Below are positions 61,241 to 64,000 of a stretch of 64,000 nt of DNA, piece by piece. The stretch covers positions 117,313,033 through 117,377,032 of the forward strand of contig NC_081841.1 in assembly GCF_963259705.1 (NCBI RefSeq), in the 5' to 3' direction. This DNA comes from Myotis daubentonii (taxonomy: Eukaryota > Chordata > Mammalia > Chiroptera > Vespertilionidae). A program made the translations under genes and the position numbers. How positions within the stretch are numbered: the first letter of the stretch is position 1; the number at the start of each line of letters is the position of its first letter. The notes below the pieces were generated by a model, which was not told the DNA's origin, made no database searches, and worked only from the letters and a program-made list of their open reading frames with translations.

Positions 61241-62425
61241 GGAACAGCCAGAGCATCATAGTGCAACAACATAGAGTGGTTTGAAAGGTGCTGGCTGTCT
61301 CTGTACTAAAGAAAAACAACAACAACAAAAAATACTATAATTTTATTTTTGTTCAGACTCAATGTTCTGTCTTAGACTTCACAAAATAATAACAAAAAAA
61401 CAAAACAAAAACATGGCTTTGTTCTCATTCATACATAAGGATTCATGCTTCTGAAGGGGCAAGAGTAATAGAGAAGTGCAAAGTATTTAAAAATTAGTTC
61501 TCAGTCTTTCCCCCTTTGGTAAGTTATTTTTAGAAAGAAATTGTAGAGAAAGCTCTGGATAGCTGGGGAAATCACTCACAGGCTGCATCTGAGTTAATTC
61601 TGCCTACAGAAAACCTGGCTAGACACCAGGTCAAGGCCAAAGCCACACTGCCTCCCTGAGTAGCATGCCACTAGAAGGAAATAACCAAGGTTTACTCATA
61701 ATGTTAACACAGATATATAAAATGGTGACAAATGTCACAGTGACATTTAAGAATTTAGTAAGGAAACCTGGACAGGAAAGATTCACACAGGCAGTTTGTC
61801 ATAAATCTCAAGTTTTTATTTTCAGAACAGAAGCTGTTTTTATTTGTAAAAAGAGAAGGGGGGGAAACATGATAAATGCTAGTGAGGTGCCACTTTCCCT
61901 CTTCCAGGCTCTAACTGCAAGCTAGCTCTTCCACAAAAGCACATGAAATTGGAGTTAGGACATGTTAAATTAGACCAGACTTTAGAGGGTCTAGTAGTCC
62001 AACCCCTTTTTAAAAGAGATAAGCTGTCAGTGGCTCAGAGCGAGGACATGCTTACTTGCTCAAATGTTAGAAGCAGGCAGTGTGAATTCTGAACCTGGGT
62101 TCCTGGCTGTGAACTGTGCTTCCCCTCAACCTCAGGAGAAAGTGCACTCCTGTTTATCTGACCCATAGAGAACATCTCCAATTTGACTCCTACAATGCAG
62201 ATGCTCCTAGAAGGCAAGAAAAATGAAGCTTTAGGGGTAATTTCTTCTTGTGAATGGGGCAAGGGAAGTAAGTAAAAGCACTCAAGGAAAACATATCAGA
62301 AGGAAGGGAGGGACTAACCCTCTGAACACAATGTGCTTGCATCAAATATTTGGAAGAGGATGGCTAGGGAGGGGCGGGGAGGGGGCAGACAAATCTACCA
62401 GAATTGGCCCTTTTGCTATCAGTTT
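61241..62425. other. Downstream spacer
   Basis: Single-copy and old repeat sequence. No gene recognised. Confidence 0.4.
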
Positions 62426-62476
62426 TATTTTTTCTTTATTGATTAAGGTATTACATATGTGTCCTTATCCCCCCAT
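62426..62476 (-). mobile_element. Very short LINE-1 3' end insertion (51 bp)
   Basis: Reverse of GGACACATATGTAATACC plus an A-rich tail. The duplication CTATCAGTTT is at 62416-62425 and 62477-62486. Confidence 0.85.
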
Positions 62477-64000
62477 CTATCAGTTTCTTGATGTATCTAG
62501 GGAATTGGCAGCTCATGGGAACCTAACACAGCCTCTCACCAGAAAACCCAATAGCACTCAGATTTTTACAGTCAGTCATTCAGTGGGGAGAATACCATCC
62601 GAACAGTAAAAAGGGGGTGGGGTAGGGGACCAGCCAGGGGCTTGCACATGGTTCAGATGTGAAGTCCTTTCACAGTCACTGAGATTAGGTAGCAGAAAGC
62701 AACAAAGCTGGAGGGAGAATGAGGAAACAGAGGGAGTAGCTATTGGGGCCCACCCAGGGTCTGGGCCCCAGAACTCTGAGCACATGAAATTCAAAGAGAA
62801 AGAAGAGGAGTCAATAAGGAAAGGAGAAAAGACAGAGGAAAAACCAATTAGCTGCAAAATTCCACCAGTTTATGTTGGACCTGGTAGGGTGAGGGGTTGG
62901 AAGCATGATAGTGCATTGAGTGTAAACATTTTTTCTCCATTGTTCCCCACTGTGAGAGTATCTGGTTAATCCATGAGCCCCTCTTGTGTCTCTGTCCACA
63001 TGGGTGTTTTCTGTCACCAAGCCCCCAAGAAGTTGGGAAAAAGTGATCCCATGTAAAAAAAACTGAGGCCCAGAAAGCAAAAGTGACAGTCAAAACTACA
63101 ATCCATGATTTTTCTGATCCTTTGTCCCAGGTTTACTACACCACACAGAACTTCCCGAGCATAAGAAAGTGAAAGGGAAACAAAAATTCTTACAATTTCA
63201 CCCCTCTATCCTATTGTGGGGTGGAGGAGAGTATTTCCTGGTCTTGTTTCCAATTGCACTCTTACCTCCCCTAAAAATACTTATTCTTATTTATTCTACC
63301 TCCAAGATTCCAAGAGTGATGCCCACATTAAGACTATTAGTGGGAAACCCCTGGATGTCCCTTCTCATCAACCTCAACAAGAGGAATACCAGAGAGAAAG
63401 ACTGGGCAGTGGTGGGTTTGCCTACCCTATTCCATGAAGCCTGCATTTTCCCTGGAGATTCTCTTAACAGAGCAAAGGACAAAAATGACCACCACCATTT
63501 CTGGTCTTCACAAAACTTCCTACAGGGAGGACAGGTGGGCCCATGAGAGACCCAACTTCATATCTATCCAGGAACCCCACAAAGGGTGCTGTTCTGAGCC
63601 AAGATCTGACCGAGCCAATAACAAACCGTGGGAAAAGAGATATGGATGCATAGGGAGAGAGACAGCCAAGCCAATGGCTGATACTCCACAGACCTTGTAA
63701 CAACCTTGACATCAAAATCCCACCTGGATCCAGTGACCATGTTGAATGCAACTGCCAAGTATTTTGTCTTTATTTTTTGCAAGCAGCATCAGTGCTTGAT
63801 GCAACAAAAGTCAAAAGCATGGAGGTAGAAATGCCATTCACCCAAGAAAGGGTGCAGTTTGGTCCTTAGAATATGAATCGTCTGACACTCTCTTTTCCAT
63901 AAGCTGAGAAGAGAGGAAGATCCTGGGTGAGCTTCTCTCTTGAAGAAGAGAAACTGGGCAGCTCCCAGGAGCCCAGCTCTTTCTGGGAATTTATTGCCAC
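62477..64000. other. Right-end spacer
   Basis: Single-copy sequence with possible MIR remnants near 63050-63140 (AACTGAGGCCCAGAAAGCAA). The ORFs on both strands show no domain. No gene is supported. Confidence 0.4.

Noticed and set aside
63169..63546. 125-residue ORF near the right end
   Set aside because: No recognisable domain, no codon-use support and no splice structure. Considered as part of TMEM121B, the next gene in human, but nothing in it resembles that protein.
1..64000. CRISPR arrays, operons or bacterial defence systems
   Set aside because: The window is mammalian. The only tandem repeats are microsatellites and Helitron minisatellites without unique spacers.

Overview
This window is genomic DNA from a bat, most likely a vespertilionid. 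The evidence is the repeat content: many Helitron rolling-circle elements of the bat type (A|T target sites, 3' hairpin followed by CTAG), many tRNA-derived SINEs of the bat Ves type, young LINE-1s, a SPIN-like hAT element and small hAT derivatives. The only host protein-coding gene I can support is IL17RA, the interleukin-17 receptor A chain. It lies on the + strand and is complete: 13 coding exons from 22903 to 48161 join in frame with GT/AG junctions to an 852-residue protein (human is 866).

Layout. 1-1545 holds the 5' part of a minus-strand LINE-1. 2465-15897 is one old LINE-1 (L1-A) split by two head-to-tail Helitrons (2579-3611), a deleted betaretrovirus-like provirus (3877-5445) and a 7.9-kb younger LINE-1 insertion (L1-B, 6732-14621, 17-bp target duplication). 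16.5-21.4 kb is a field of solo LTRs, old LINE-1, SINE and Helitrons. 22.56-23.86 kb is a CpG-rich promoter region containing IL17RA exon 1. Intron 1 (12.3 kb) is heavily populated by SINEs, MIRs, Helitrons and LINE-1 3' ends. Exons 2-13 occupy 35.35-48.16 kb. Downstream comes the 3' UTR and intergenic DNA, then a nested transposon complex at 50.37-55.61 kb: Helitrons holding a helicase C-terminal reading frame, a solo LTR, a palindromic hAT, a full-length HAL1-type element with an intact ORF1, and two SINEs. 57.2 kb holds a SPIN-like element. 59.17-61.04 kb holds a Helitron that seems to carry a host promoter/exon fragment and is itself split by a second Helitron.

How it works. IL17RA exon 1 encodes the signal peptide, exons 2-9 the ectodomain, exons 10-11 the juxtamembrane and transmembrane parts, and exons 12-13 the cytoplasmic SEFIR and C-terminal signalling region. 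The rest is transposon history, with several events that are readable from target-site duplications: a retroposed 5' tRNA-Ile(UAU) half at 43.77 kb, a LINE-1 with foreign poly(A)-tailed sequence at its 5' end and a second LINE-1 tail at its 3' end, and LINE-1 inserts of only 80 and 51 bp. No operons, CRISPR arrays or bacterial features are present. Family assignments come from reading the sequence and remembered consensus features, not from a database search.
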